Part shown: positions 1 to 8,514 of the stretch, piece by piece
How the letters are laid out: the number at the start of each line of letters is the position of its first letter
How positions within the stretch are numbered: the first letter of the stretch is position 1
NCBI RefSeq assembly: GCF_001435575.1
Contig: NZ_AZEA01000003.1
Span: 55,148 to 119,147, forward strand
Source of the DNA: Lentilactobacillus sunkii DSM 19904
Lineage (GTDB): Bacteria > Bacillota > Bacilli > Lactobacillales > Lactobacillaceae
DNA: 64,000 nt
Direction of reading: 5' to 3'
Position numbers and translations under genes: made by a program
The notes under the pieces: generated by a model
Databases searched by the model: none
Told to the model about the DNA's origin: nothing
The model's input: the letters and a program-made list of their open reading frames with translations, nothing else

Positions 1-42
1 TAAGGTAAATCCATCTCTCATTTGTTTTACTTGTTTTTTCAT
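1..42 (-). CDS. comGC: ComGC major pseudopilin, N-terminal fragment cut by window edge
   Basis: The first 14 codons of a gene running off the left end. The peptide reads MKKQVKQMRDGFTL, a short basic leader followed by the G-F-T-L start of a type IV prepilin signal, where prepilin peptidase (ComC) would cut after Gly and the following segment would form the hydrophobic pilin helix. It begins one base after the comGB stop, the usual comGA-GB-GC order of the competence pseudopilus operon. The ATG has no room for its own strong ribosome site and is probably translationally coupled to comGB. Identity rests on the signal motif and the gene order, because the rest of the protein lies outside the window. 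Confidence 0.8.
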   Translation of the reverse strand, partial: MKKQVKQMRDGFTL

Positions 43-43
43 T

Positions 44-1105
44 TCAGTACATTCCCTTCACAGAGTTATAAATCGGTATCAAAAGTTGAAAATACGTTGA
101 AATGATCGTGAGACCAATAACAATAAACATTGCCGGTTGAATAAAACCAATCATTTTGTCGGTGGCGACAATCATTTCGTCAAACATTAAACGTGAATAT
201 GCTGTCATTGAATTGGCCATTTCAGGAATTGTGTTTCCTGAACTCATAAATTTCACAATTTCTGTTGGAATAAAGTTATGGCGGTCAACCAATCTTTTGA
301 GCGAGCACCCTTCAAGTAAGGTAGTATGGATTTTTTCGCCCAGCAAATGAATGAGTGAACCGGATTTAAATTCCATCAATGTTGCATGAATTTCTTTGAC
401 GCTTAAACCATTTCTCAATAACGTTGCCAAGTTACTGGCCAGATAATAAGCAATATATTTTCGAATCAGCTTGCCAATAAAAGGCAGCTTAACAATTAAC
501 TGCGCCTGCCTAATTGCATCTTGACGGCTCCAATACACAACACTGCCAATCAAGCATGCCAGTATTGGGATTGGAATCATCCTAAGCATCTTTGACCATC
601 CTGATACCTGGTGATGTGGATCCACACTTGGCATCAATTCCTGAATTTGTGGAAATACATATAATCTGATCATCAAAATCAACATCCCCAAAATCAAACA
701 GAGGAAAAACGGATAAACCAGCATTGCTTTAATTTTTTTCAACTGTTTCAGCCTTAATCTGTCAAATTTGGCTAATTCACTTAGAATTTCACTTAACTGC
801 CCGTGTTTTTCGGCAATCAAGATCTGATGATATGCCTGAACCTCAATCAATGGCCGAACACTTTCTGAAAATTCGTGACCCGATTTTAGTGATGCAATAA
901 TTGTCCCAACTCCTTGTGACACCTGCTGGTCAGTCTCCGACATAAATTTCAGTGCTTCAGTTAATGAAAAGCCAATTGATAACAAGTTTGCCAATGAGTC
1001 AAAAAAGACTGCCTGGGTTTGGACTGTCCATTTCCTAACCGAGGTTGAACTTTTCTGCGACTTCGGGCGTAACCAGCTTGTCTTTGACGGCCGTTGAAAG
1101 TCCAT
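44..1105 (-). CDS. comGB: ComGB, competence pseudopilus inner-membrane platform protein
   Basis: A 353-residue type II secretion F family protein. In competent Gram-positives ComGB is the membrane platform on which the ComGA ATPase drives assembly of the ComGC pseudopilus for DNA uptake. Three hydrophobic segments are visible, near residues 125-150, 175-190 and 320-345, as expected for a GspF/PilC-type protein with two cytoplasmic domains. An upstream ATG at 1126 has no ribosome site. The ATG at 1105 has GGAGTG about 10 bases upstream and is preferred. Either start overlaps the 3' end of comGA. The frame is intact, but its partner comGA carries a stop codon, so the pilus is probably not made in this strain. 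Confidence 0.85.
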   Translation of the reverse strand: MDFQRPSKTSWLRPKSQKSSTSVRKWTVQTQAVFFDSLANLLSIGFSLTEALKFMSETDQQVSQGVGTIIASLKSGHEFSESVRPLIEVQAYHQILIAEKHGQLSEILSELAKFDRLRLKQLKKIKAMLVYPFFLCLILGMLILMIRLYVFPQIQELMPSVDPHHQVSGWSKMLRMIPIPILACLIGSVVYWSRQDAIRQAQLIVKLPFIGKLIRKYIAYYLASNLATLLRNGLSVKEIHATLMEFKSGSLIHLLGEKIHTTLLEGCSLKRLVDRHNFIPTEIVKFMSSGNTIPEMANSMTAYSRLMFDEMIVATDKMIGFIQPAMFIVIGLTIISTYFQLLIPIYNSVKGMY

Positions 1106-2006
1106 CCTGCCATTCACTCCAATCATATGATTTTAAATCTGCCAGTTCGAAATACTCGTGAGCTGCCAGCATTGCTCTTTGACCGCCGTCGATAGTTGGC
1201 ACCAGTCGTTGATAGGCGATCCCTGTCACTGCCTGGGCAATAAAGGTATCGGTAATTCCCAGCTGTTTTAATCTGCTAATCACCCCAACAGGATCCTGAG
1301 CATGAATCGTTGTATATACCAAGTGCCCACTTAACGCAGCTTTTATTGCTGCCTCGGCAGTCATTGCATCCCGAATTTCGCCAATAATGAACACATCTGG
1401 CCGATGCCGCAATCCCACCTTAATTAAATCCGTATAATCCATCCCAGCGTCGTGATTAACCTGTAACTGCAAAAAGCGCGGCTCTTTTATCTCAATCGGG
1501 TCTTCGATTGTCATCACGAATTGATCCTGCACCATTTGTTTTACCAGGTTATAAATCGTGGTTGTCTTACCTGATCCGGTCGGCCCAGAGAAGATAATTA
1601 GTCCCCGTTTTCGGCTGATCTCTGAAACAAAACGAACTTGGTTCTCATTAAAAAAGGCGGTTTTTGCATCCCCCAACGAATAAATAATTCGAATGACAAG
1701 TGATTCCATCCCGTTAAAGTCACCGACAGACGAGAGCCGTAAAAAATATTGCTTATCCGCTACATTCCAATCCATCGAGCCGATTTGTGGACGTCATTGT
1801 TCACTTAATGCCATATCGGCAATATATTTACAGTAGTTCATCATCCGCCTGGCTGGTGGATAGTCCATTTGGTCCCAAATAGTTACAGTATTTTGGTGAC
1901 GAATTTTTATCATGTACCGATCACCATCCGGCAGAAAATAAATATCACTTGCTTGAACCTGAATTGCATCATCCAAAAGCTGGCTGACGCGCTGACTAAT
2001 TTCCAT
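1035..2006 (-). pseudogene. comGA: comGA, competence pilus ATPase, interrupted by an in-frame TGA
   Basis: ComGA is the GspE/PilB-type traffic ATPase that powers pseudopilus assembly. Two open segments, 1794-2006 (70 codons) and the region down to 1035, lie in the same frame and are separated only by a TGA at 1794-1796. Read through, the gene would encode 323 residues, the normal family length. The break falls in A-L-S-E-Q-stop-R-P-Q-I-G, where homologues typically have an arginine, so a single CGA-to-TGA change explains it. The downstream part keeps Walker A (GPTGSGKT, about residues 141-148 of the joined protein) and the Asp/His boxes but lacks the N-terminal domain, and no ribosome site precedes the next ATG at 1775. 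A GAGGTG site serves the ATG at 2006. Sequencing error is the alternative explanation. Confidence 0.87.
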
Positions 2007-2065
2007 TTATTTCACCTCACATCAAATACATACGTAAGGGAGCCTGGATTATATTTTTTTGTATA

Positions 2066-2097
2066 AAAAAAGATGACTAATCCGAGGACTAGTCATC
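2066..2097 (-). terminator. Rho-independent terminator of yebC
   Basis: Inverted repeat with arms 2072-2082 and 2087-2097 (one mismatch), followed on the minus strand by a run of U encoded by the A-tract just left of the stem. It lies between yebC and the comG operon, so comG should have its own promoter. Confidence 0.85.
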
Positions 2098-2192
2098 TGT
2101 AATTATCTGATTGTAGAAAAATATAGAAGGCAGCACCGATCAAATCTAATTTTGCTTAAAAATCAGATTCACTTATGCCATTACAACTATCT

Positions 2193-2924
2193 CTATTCTT
2201 CTGGTAATGTAGCTGCTTCATAGACGTCTTGAACATCATCATTTTCTTCAAGTTCGTCAATTAAGCCGGTGTATTGAGAAATTTTATCTTCCGGAACTTC
2301 AGTTGTGTTCTCAGGGAACAAACGAACTTCGGCAGTATCAGTATCATAGCCCTTCTTTTGAAGTGCATCACGAACTGTGTCCAATGATTTAGGATCAGTG
2401 AAAATTTCGTATGCTTCATCACTGGTCTTCATGTCATCAGCACCTGCATCAAGTGCATCCATCAACATTGTATCTTCGTCAGTATCAAGACCATCACGAA
2501 GAATAACAACGTATCCCTTACGATCAAACATATATGAAACTGATCCACTGGTTCCAAGCGTTCCGCCATGATGAGTGAACGCTGAACGAATTGCAGCCGC
2601 AGTTCGGTTCTTGTTGTCAGTCAAAGCTGAAACCATGATGGCAGTACCACCGGGACCATAACCCTCATAAGTAATTTCTTCGAACTTGGCTCCACCAATA
2701 CCTGAAGCCTTATCGATAGCACGTTGAACGTTATCTTTTGGCATATTGGCAGCACGTGCTTTTTCCATCACTAGACGCAATTGAGGATTGTTTTCTGGAT
2801 CAGGATCACCTTTTTTAGCGGCTTGATACAAGTCACGTGATATTTTTTGGAAGATCTTTCCACGCTTAGCATCCTGAGCGTTTTTACGCCCCTGAATGTT
2901 ATGCCATTTTGAATGTCCTGACAT
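2193..2924 (-). CDS. yebC: YebC/PmpR family protein
   Basis: A 243-residue full-length YebC family protein opening with [22 protein letters not shown]-type sequence, the family's signature N-terminus. These proteins have three domains. They were first described as transcriptional regulators (PmpR), and members are now also linked to relief of ribosome stalling at proline-rich stretches. Which role applies here cannot be told from sequence. The start has AGAGGAG five bases upstream. A good promoter precedes it (2976-3004) and a strong terminator follows, so it appears to be monocistronic, between comG and ccpA. Confidence 0.9.
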   Translation of the reverse strand: MSGHSKWHNIQGRKNAQDAKRGKIFQKISRDLYQAAKKGDPDPENNPQLRLVMEKARAANMPKDNVQRAIDKASGIGGAKFEEITYEGYGPGGTAIMVSALTDNKNRTAAAIRSAFTHHGGTLGTSGSVSYMFDRKGYVVILRDGLDTDEDTMLMDALDAGADDMKTSDEAYEIFTDPKSLDTVRDALQKKGYDTDTAEVRLFPENTTEVPEDKISQYTGLIDELEENDDVQDVYEAATLPEE

Positions 2925-2975
2925 AATAACTCCTCTTTTCTAAAATTTATTAGCTGGTTATAAACATACGACAAT

Positions 2976-3004
2976 ATTTTACCAGATGCGCCCTTCAGTT
3001 TCAA
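2976..3004 (-). promoter_or_regulatory. Promoter of yebC
   Basis: On the minus strand TTGAAA (2999-3004), a 17-base spacer and TAAAAT (2976-2981), about 50 bases upstream of the yebC start codon. Confidence 0.7.
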
Positions 3005-3055
3005 GAAAGCGTGGTCAAATAAGCAGTGTATTTCCAGTCAGTTTAACACAACAAA

Positions 3056-3082
3056 ATGAGCAATCCCATTGGAATCACTCAT
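3056..3082 (-). terminator. Terminator of ccpA
   Basis: Twelve paired positions on the minus-strand RNA (arms 3056-3067 and 3071-3082, with G-U wobbles), a three-base loop, then UUUUG. It lies 19 bases past the ccpA stop. Confidence 0.75.
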
Positions 3083-3100
3083 CAAAATTTATAATTCTGT

Positions 3101-4102
3101 TCATTTGGTCGATTCACGTTTCATCAAACCGTAAGGCAGCAAAACGTTTTTCTCATCAACCGGTTCGTTGTGCATCAATTTAGTCAACAAACGCATAGCC
3201 ACAGCACCGATATCGTACAGAGGCTGGGTAATCGATGACATCTTTGGACGAACCATTTCAGTCAGCTTGGTATCATTGCTGGTAATAATTTCAAAATCAT
3301 CAGGCACTTTAACGTCGGCGTCTGACATTCCGTTCATAATTCCGGCTGCCAACTCATCATCGGTAACCATCGCAGCAGTGGCATTGACAGCCATCAACGC
3401 AGGCTGCAACAAAGTACCAGTCTTGTATGTATCATCAGTTTCAAAGACCAGCTTATCATCATAAGGAATTCCGGCACTCTTCAATGCCTGCTTGTAGCCC
3501 TTCAGCCTGTACTTGCCATTGATTGCCTGTTCCAAAGGTCCACAAACAAAGGCAACCCGCTTATTACCACGATCAATTAAATTCTTAACTTCTTCTTGAA
3601 CGGCAGCAACATAGTCAATGTTAACTCTTGCATAAATGTTTTCTTCATCAACTGATCCTGCAAAAACAATTGGTGTCTTTGTTCGTTTGAACTCGTCACG
3701 CAGCTTATCAGTAATTTCATTACCCATAAAGATGATACCGTCCACCTGTTTGGACAATAACGTATTCAGGACGTTAATTTCTTTTTCACCGTTGGAATCC
3801 GAATTGGTCAAAATAATGTTGTACTTGTACATTGTAGCAACATCGTCAATTCCTCGTGCCAAAGATGCAAAATACATGTTGGTCACATCAGGCACAATAA
3901 CGCCGACGGTCGTCGTTTTCTTGCTTGCTAATCCTCTGGCGACAGCATTTGGTCTGTAATCCAATTTTTCAATTACATCCAAAACTTTCTTCCTCGTTGC
4001 TGGCTTTACATTGGCATTTCCATTTACTACTCGAGAAACGGTTGCCATCGACACGCTTGCTTCTCTAGCAACATCATAAATTGTGATTGTTTGTTTATCC
4101 AT
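3101..4102 (-). CDS. ccpA: Catabolite control protein A
   Basis: A 333-residue LacI/GalR family regulator, the global carbon catabolite regulator of Firmicutes, which binds cre sites with HPr-Ser46-P as corepressor. The N-terminus (TIYDVAREASVSMATVSRVV) is a textbook LacI helix-turn-helix with its hinge helix (residues about 4-60), followed by a periplasmic-binding-type effector domain. An upstream in-frame start at 4141 would add 13 residues. The ATG at 4102 is chosen because GAAAGGG lies eight bases upstream and the protein then starts like known CcpA. It is divergent from pepQ, the arrangement seen across lactobacilli. A perfect cre palindrome lies just upstream of its -35, which suggests autoregulation. 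Confidence 0.95.
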   Translation of the reverse strand: MDKQTITIYDVAREASVSMATVSRVVNGNANVKPATRKKVLDVIEKLDYRPNAVARGLASKKTTTVGVIVPDVTNMYFASLARGIDDVATMYKYNIILTNSDSNGEKEINVLNTLLSKQVDGIIFMGNEITDKLRDEFKRTKTPIVFAGSVDEENIYARVNIDYVAAVQEEVKNLIDRGNKRVAFVCGPLEQAINGKYRLKGYKQALKSAGIPYDDKLVFETDDTYKTGTLLQPALMAVNATAAMVTDDELAAGIMNGMSDADVKVPDDFEIITSNDTKLTEMVRPKMSSITQPLYDIGAVAMRLLTKLMHNEPVDEKNVLLPYGLMKRESTK

Positions 4103-4161
4103 AAAGATAGCCCTTTCTTTCTCGTTAGAATATGTTTTCATCGGTTTTCAAAACATCATCT

Positions 4162-4190
4162 AATATACCAAATAAAAAGGTTTTCAGCAA
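4162..4190 (-). promoter_or_regulatory. Promoter of ccpA
   Basis: Minus strand TTGCTG (4185-4190), 17-base spacer, TATATT (4162-4167). The cre palindrome begins two bases upstream of the -35. Confidence 0.65.
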
Positions 4191-4192
4191 AT

Positions 4193-4206
4193 TGAAAACG
4201 TTTTCA
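4193..4206. promoter_or_regulatory. cre site (CcpA operator) between ccpA and pepQ
   Basis: TGAAAACGTTTTCA is a perfect 14-base palindrome matching the catabolite responsive element consensus (TGWAANCGNTNWCA). It lies immediately upstream of the ccpA -35 and about 80 bases upstream of the pepQ -10, so it could control both divergent genes. That CcpA binds here is an inference from the match and from known ccpA autoregulation. Confidence 0.85.
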
Positions 4207-4283
4207 CCTAAATCATAAACTATCATTGATGAAAATTCAAGTGAAAACGGAAGTTTACGGCAATAATCCCAAACATTTTGATA

Positions 4284-4292
4284 TGATATACT
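4284..4292 (+). promoter_or_regulatory. Extended -10 promoter of pepQ
   Basis: TGATATACT is an extended -10 element about 28 bases upstream of the pepQ ATG. No clear -35 is visible at the standard distance. AAGGAG at 4307-4312 is the ribosome site. Confidence 0.55.
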
Positions 4293-4319
4293 GTTTGTAA
4301 ATAATTAAGGAGTGATTGC

Positions 4320-5420
4320 ATGAATAAAATAGAGAAAATCCAACGCTGGCTGGCTGATAACGGCCAGGACATCGCATTGGTGACAGATCCAAAAACCATT
4401 CAATATTTAACAACTTTTTACAGCGACCCTGTTGAGCGGGTATTAATGATGGTCATTTTTAAGGATCATGAGCCATTCATCTTCGGACCGGCATTGGAAA
4501 CTGAAGCAATCAAGGACACCGGCTGGACTTCTCCAGTATATGGCTACCTGGATCATGAAAATCCATGGGTCATGATTGCCGACCAGGTCCACGACCGAAA
4601 TACTGCCGACACTCACTTTGCAATTGAAAAGAACCAATTATCAGTAACGCGTCTGGAAGCATTACAGCAGGTATTTCCAAATGCGGATTTCTCTGCGAAC
4701 CTGACACCATTTGTGGAACAAATGCGCTTGATCAAGTCGGATGATGAAATCGAAAAGCTGAAGATTGCCGGTAAATGGGATGACTTTGCCCTGCAAAAAG
4801 GTTTTGAAGCCGTGCAAATCGGTAAGACAGAAGACCAAATTGCCGCGGATTTACAGTATGCTTTAATGCAGAACGGCATTATGGAATTGAGCTTCCCTTC
4901 ACTGGTCCAAGCAGGTGCCCACGCCGCAGAACCTCATGGTGCCACAAGTGAAAACAAGGTCCAAAATAATCAGCTTGTCCTTTTTGACTTGGGAACGGTT
5001 TGGGACGGTTACATTAGTGATGCTTCCAGAACGATTGCAGTTGGTAAGCCGGATGATAAGTCCATGGACATTTATAAAGTCTGTCTTGAGGCCCAACTGA
5101 CTGCCCAAGAGGCTGCCAAACCCGGTGTAACCGCCGAGGAATTGGATAAAGCCGCCAGAGACGTCATTTCCAAAGCTGGTTATGGCGAATACTTCATTCA
5201 CCGTCTTGGACACGGGATGGGAATGAGCGAGCACGAATTTCCGTCCATTATGGAAGGCAATCAAATGACCCTCCAACCGGGAATGTGTTTCTCAATCGAA
5301 CCGGGAATTTATATTCCAAATGTTGCGGGTGTTCGAATTGAAGATTGTGTTCATATTACTGAAGATGGTTGCGAGCCATTCACTCACACCACTAAGGAAC
5401 TTCGTTATATCGAACAATAA
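4320..5420 (+). CDS. pepQ: Xaa-Pro dipeptidase PepQ
   Basis: A 366-residue M24B metallopeptidase that splits X-Pro dipeptides in the cytoplasm, part of the peptide utilisation system of lactic acid bacteria. The N-terminal creatinase-like domain covers residues 1-125 and the pita-bread catalytic domain follows. Metal ligands are seen as Asp223 and Asp234 (LFDLGTVWDGYISDAS), the His of HRLGHGMG, and glutamates in EPGIYIP and near the C-terminus (RIED). AAGGAG stands eight bases before the ATG. It is transcribed divergently from ccpA across a cre site and ends in a bidirectional terminator. Confidence 0.95.
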   Translation: MNKIEKIQRWLADNGQDIALVTDPKTIQYLTTFYSDPVERVLMMVIFKDHEPFIFGPALETEAIKDTGWTSPVYGYLDHENPWVMIADQVHDRNTADTHFAIEKNQLSVTRLEALQQVFPNADFSANLTPFVEQMRLIKSDDEIEKLKIAGKWDDFALQKGFEAVQIGKTEDQIAADLQYALMQNGIMELSFPSLVQAGAHAAEPHGATSENKVQNNQLVLFDLGTVWDGYISDASRTIAVGKPDDKSMDIYKVCLEAQLTAQEAAKPGVTAEELDKAARDVISKAGYGEYFIHRLGHGMGMSEHEFPSIMEGNQMTLQPGMCFSIEPGIYIPNVAGVRIEDCVHITEDGCEPFTHTTKELRYIEQ

Positions 5421-5430
5421 TCCCAAACGA

Positions 5431-5460
5431 AAAAGCAACCTCATCATGAGGTTGCTTTTT
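5431..5460. terminator. Bidirectional terminator between pepQ and the YtxH gene
   Basis: AAAAGCAACCTCA (5431-5443) pairs perfectly with 5447-5459 around a three-base loop. A and T runs on the two sides let it act on both converging transcripts. Confidence 0.9.
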
Positions 5461-5914
5461 ATTGATTATCATCACTGTTGTCCGTGATTGGAATTTCATT
5501 TTCGGGATTGTCATCTTTTTCCGGCTTAGGATCAAGATCATCCTTTGAACTCGGAATATCAGTGTTTTGGAAAGCATCCTTGGCATCGACAACGATATCA
5601 TCCTGATCATCTTCAACATCGTCATCAGGTTGACTGCTGTTGAAGCTCTTCGCTTTATCAGCAAACTGGGCTTTGGCATCATTCACAGTTCCTTTAGTGT
5701 TTTCCATCTCGTCTCGAATGACATCTTTTAAATCACTTACAGCATCATTGGCATAAAATGCATAATCGACTGCACGATCTCGAAATTCATCGGCCTTTTG
5801 ACGTGCATCTCTCTTCAGTTGATCTTTCTTGGCCTCATCTAATTTTTGGTATGCAGCATACAAGCCAGCGCCAAGGGCTCCGGCGAATAAACCTAAAGCT
5901 AATTTTTTGCCCAT
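5459..5914 (-). CDS. YtxH domain-containing protein
   Basis: 151 residues. A short hydrophobic N-terminal segment (residues 4-19, LALGLFAGALGAGLYA) is followed by a charged, helix-prone region and a very acidic C-terminal tail rich in Asp. This is the build of YtxH-type stress-associated envelope proteins, whose biochemical role is not known. The ATG at 5914 is chosen over that at 5923 because GAAGGG directly abuts the earlier ATG but stands nine bases from the later one. It is probably cotranscribed with the DUF948 gene 18 bases upstream, a pairing common in Firmicutes. The function is unassigned. Confidence 0.8.
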   Translation of the reverse strand: MGKKLALGLFAGALGAGLYAAYQKLDEAKKDQLKRDARQKADEFRDRAVDYAFYANDAVSDLKDVIRDEMENTKGTVNDAKAQFADKAKSFNSSQPDDDVEDDQDDIVVDAKDAFQNTDIPSSKDDLDPKPEKDDNPENEIPITDNSDDNQ

Positions 5915-5932
5915 TGTGATCATCCCTTCAAA

Positions 5933-6352
5933 TTATGGTTTTGTTGTATTCTTTGCATTATGACGGTTGCGGTACATGTTCCAGGCACCCTTGCCAAATT
6001 TCCCTGCAAGCCCGACTGAAGCACCCTTTTTTCCAGAATCTTTAACCCGTTTAGTGAGATTTTGTGTAGCAGTGTTCAAGCTTGAAACACTTTCGCCTAA
6101 ATCAGCAGCAGCTTGAAAGACTGGTGTCACAATATTCAACTTTTCGTCCACATCTTTAACCAGATCATTGGAAGTCGACATAATTTTGTCAGTTTGTTTG
6201 GCAATGACATCCACGTTACTGGTCATTGTTTTAATTGTGTTATTTACTTCAGAAATTGTTCGACTAACCTTCATTAAGAATAATCCAATAAAGATTACCA
6301 ACAGTAAAAATGCAAGTGCGGCGATTAAACCGGCGATTTGTCCAGCAGTCAT
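5933..6352 (-). CDS. DUF948 domain-containing membrane protein
   Basis: 139 residues with one N-terminal membrane segment (residues 8-28) followed by a long amphipathic, probably coiled-coil region that resembles methyl-accepting-protein-like helices, and a basic C-terminus. It matches the DUF948 type by layout and by its position directly upstream of a YtxH gene. AAGGAGG lies nine bases before the ATG. The pair probably forms one transcript divergent from the mscS-type channel gene. Its biochemical role is unknown. Confidence 0.8.
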   Translation of the reverse strand: MTAGQIAGLIAALAFLLLVIFIGLFLMKVSRTISEVNNTIKTMTSNVDVIAKQTDKIMSTSNDLVKDVDEKLNIVTPVFQAAADLGESVSSLNTATQNLTKRVKDSGKKGASVGLAGKFGKGAWNMYRNRHNAKNTTKP

Positions 6353-6487
6353 TATTTTCCCTCCTTGTGCAACATTTACTTAAGAATAGCATTCCAACAA
6401 TGGTTTGACAATGAAAATGAACGGGGAATGGTTTCTTTTGCTGGGCCAATTTGCTAAGATGATGTTATACAAAAGTGAGGAATCGCG

Positions 6488-7369
6488 ATGATAAATACCT
6501 TGAATATGATAACCCTGGCAATTAATTGGCAAAAATATTTTCGGATGGTCAACTGGGATCAACTTGCCATGACCATTTTAGAGAAGATCTTATTACTGAT
6601 TCTCTTCAGCATTCTCTTTCTGGTTCTAAGGCGGGTTGGCAAAAGCCTTACCAACCACTTCTTTAAACGGTACCGGAGGAAATATGAAAATACGGTAACC
6701 GAGAAACGAATCAAAACCTTCCATACCCTGACCATCAACGTCTTAAATTATTGTTTGTGGTTCTTTTGGATATATTCTGTTCTGTCAACAATTGGCGTCC
6801 CAGTTGGAACGCTGGTTGCCTCTGCAGGGATCTTCAGCCTGGCAATTGGGCTTGGCGCTCAAGGATTCGTGACAGACATTGTCAGTGGCTTTTTCATTTT
6901 GCTGGAAAAAGAAATTGAAGTTGGCGAATACGTTCAAATCGGCACAATCAGAGGAACAGTAACAGCGGTCGGATTGAGGACAACTCAAGTGGTTGGTGAC
7001 GACGGAACATTGAATTTCATTCCAAACCGAACAATCACCACAATTGCCAACATGTCCAGAAATAACATGACTGCCATGATTCAAGTTGGCATTTTCCCGC
7101 AAACGCCAGTTGAAAAAGTAACGAAAATTATTCGGGAAGTTAACCAAAAGGAAATTCCCAATTATCCAGATATTATTGGAAAACCGAAAATCCTCGGAAC
7201 CATCAGCCTGCCAAATGGAAAACTTGTCATTCAAGTAAACATCACGACTAAGAATGGCAGCCAATACGAAGTCTCGCATAACTTTTTGGCACTCTACCTG
7301 GCAGAAATCAACAAAGCTGGAATTGAATTACCGGCAAGTCCAACAATGATTGCCGGGCAGACTAATTAA
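6488..7369 (+). CDS. MscS-family mechanosensitive ion channel
   Basis: 293 residues. Small-conductance mechanosensitive channels open when membrane tension rises and release solutes on osmotic downshock. There are about three membrane segments (near residues 28-50, 78-98 and 102-125). The last carries the pore-lining Gly/Ala-rich helix with LAIGLGAQGFVTDIVSG, the hallmark of the family. A beta domain (GEYVQIGTIRGTVTAVGLRTT) and the alpha-beta C-terminal domain follow. GAGG lies seven bases before the ATG. It stands alone on the plus strand with a strong terminator. It resembles the YkuT/YggB type; which MscS paralogue it is cannot be said. Confidence 0.9.
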   Translation: MINTLNMITLAINWQKYFRMVNWDQLAMTILEKILLLILFSILFLVLRRVGKSLTNHFFKRYRRKYENTVTEKRIKTFHTLTINVLNYCLWFFWIYSVLSTIGVPVGTLVASAGIFSLAIGLGAQGFVTDIVSGFFILLEKEIEVGEYVQIGTIRGTVTAVGLRTTQVVGDDGTLNFIPNRTITTIANMSRNNMTAMIQVGIFPQTPVEKVTKIIREVNQKEIPNYPDIIGKPKILGTISLPNGKLVIQVNITTKNGSQYEVSHNFLALYLAEINKAGIELPASPTMIAGQTN

Positions 7370-7392
7370 ATTTCATGAGGTGAAAATACACA

Positions 7393-7436
7393 GTAAGGGA
7401 TGTGACAAGCATATTTGTCACATCCCTTACTTTTTT
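7393..7436 (+). terminator. Terminator of the mscS-type gene
   Basis: A perfect 16-base stem (7393-7408 with 7415-7430), six-base loop and six T. The U-run favours the plus-strand transcript, but the convergent CBS gene ends only a few bases beyond and the hairpin could serve both. Confidence 0.92.
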
Positions 7437-7442
7437 GTGTAT

Positions 7443-7976
7443 TTATCTGTTAATAATCCCTTTAGAACCATGGACTTGAGCTTTCTGTGTCTCCGTCGTT
7501 GACTTGTGATTATACACAGGCAACGCAATATAGTGTTTATTAAAGTTATGAGCAAGGAAATTAATTTCCTTAAACAGCTCACGACGCGTAATAATTCCCT
7601 TAAAGCGATTCTCGGAGTCGACATAGACCAGAAAGTTTTCATCCACAAGGTAGCGCATAATAGCTTCCAGATTGTCTCGCTCGTAAATCGTTGGAACGTC
7701 TTTTTGCATAATCTGCTTAACTTTGATTGCGTCCAACGGTCGGCTTGTAATACCGGTATCTTGAAGCATCAGCTCAGTTATCATTGGCAGAGAAACAAGC
7801 CCTTTGAAATGACTATCATTGTCTAAAACTGGAATTTTGGCATACTTTACTTTTGTCAGAACCATAAAAACATGTTGGAGATTATTGTCTTGATTGACAG
7901 TCGCAACCAAATCAGCGGGAATCAAAATATCCCGGTTACTTTCTCGCATCACAGTTTCAATCGGTTTATCGATCAT
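7443..7976 (-). CDS. cbpB: CBS-domain protein, probable cyclic-di-AMP-binding CbpB/DarB (YkuL)
   Basis: 177 residues made almost wholly of a tandem CBS pair (residues about 15-70 and 85-145), with the repeated hydrophobic-beta and G-x-(I/V)-(T/S) ends visible (FKGLVSLPMI and FKGIITRREL). Size and layout match YkuL/DarB of Bacillus and CbpB of Listeria, which bind cyclic di-AMP and regulate the stringent-response enzyme Rel or pyruvate carboxylase. That function is from the family and is not shown by the sequence itself. AAGGAG lies 11 bases before the ATG. It is last in a probable operon after murI, rdgB and a phosphoesterase. Confidence 0.75.
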   Translation of the reverse strand: MIDKPIETVMRESNRDILIPADLVATVNQDNNLQHVFMVLTKVKYAKIPVLDNDSHFKGLVSLPMITELMLQDTGITSRPLDAIKVKQIMQKDVPTIYERDNLEAIMRYLVDENFLVYVDSENRFKGIITRRELFKEINFLAHNFNKHYIALPVYNHKSTTETQKAQVHGSKGIINR

Positions 7977-7998
7977 GTAAAAATAAACTCCTTTTCTA

Positions 7999-8514
7999 TC
8001 AGTGTGTAAAATGAAGCTTCAAATTATTGAGTGGTTGAAAACGGCGATTATAGTATTGAACGGTATATTGCTGATCATCTGAATCGATAAGCGCGTAAGT
8101 ACCACCAATTTTTGCATATTCACCACGAGGCTGTGAAATGCTTCCTGGATTGACGAACAGGATGTGGTCGTCAAACGTGGCAGTCAACTGATGAGTATGA
8201 CCAAATAACACAATGTTTGCGGATAAACTCCGGCCATATAACTCAAGATTCAGCAGGCCACTGTTAACATTTTGATGATGACCATGGACTGTTAAAACTG
8301 TCTGATCGCCAATGGTTTCAAGATCATGATCCGCAAAAGCAGCCAAATCCATGTTTCCTTGAACAATGTGCAGCTTGTCAATCAAAGGATCATCAATTGA
8401 CAGCTCAGAATCTCCACAGTGAAAAATTCCGTCTACTTTGTCCACATAGCGATCCACAATCTCCTGAACAATTTGTCGATCTCCATGACTGTCGCTCACA
8501 ACCACAATTTTCAT
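7999..8514 (-). CDS. Calcineurin-like phosphoesterase, YfcE/MJ0936 family
   Basis: 171 residues. Metal-binding motifs of the calcineurin-like fold are in order: D-S-H-G-D near residue 10, G-D at 35-40 (HCGDSE), G-N-x-D (VQGNMD), and G-H-x-H twice (TVHGHHQN, LFGHTHQ), followed by the conserved N-P-G-S. Members are metal-dependent phosphodiesterases of uncertain natural substrate. The ATG at 8514 overlaps the rdgB stop in a TAATG coupling. An upstream GTG at 8523 is less likely. It follows rdgB as in many Firmicutes. Confidence 0.88.
   Translation of the reverse strand: MKIVVVSDSHGDRQIVQEIVDRYVDKVDGIFHCGDSELSIDDPLIDKLHIVQGNMDLAAFADHDLETIGDQTVLTVHGHHQNVNSGLLNLELYGRSLSANIVLFGHTHQLTATFDDHILFVNPGSISQPRGEYAKIGGTYALIDSDDQQYTVQYYNRRFQPLNNLKLHFTH

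Noticed and set aside
1035-1775. C-terminal ComGA part as a separate protein
   Set aside because: Same frame as the upstream part, no ribosome site before its ATG, and missing the N-terminal domain. It is treated as one broken gene.
4240-4256. A second cre site before pepQ
   Set aside because: Only the left half (TGAAAACG) matches. The right half does not.
6183-6383. Plus-strand open frame across the DUF948 gene
   Set aside because: Antisense to a well-supported gene, without a ribosome site.
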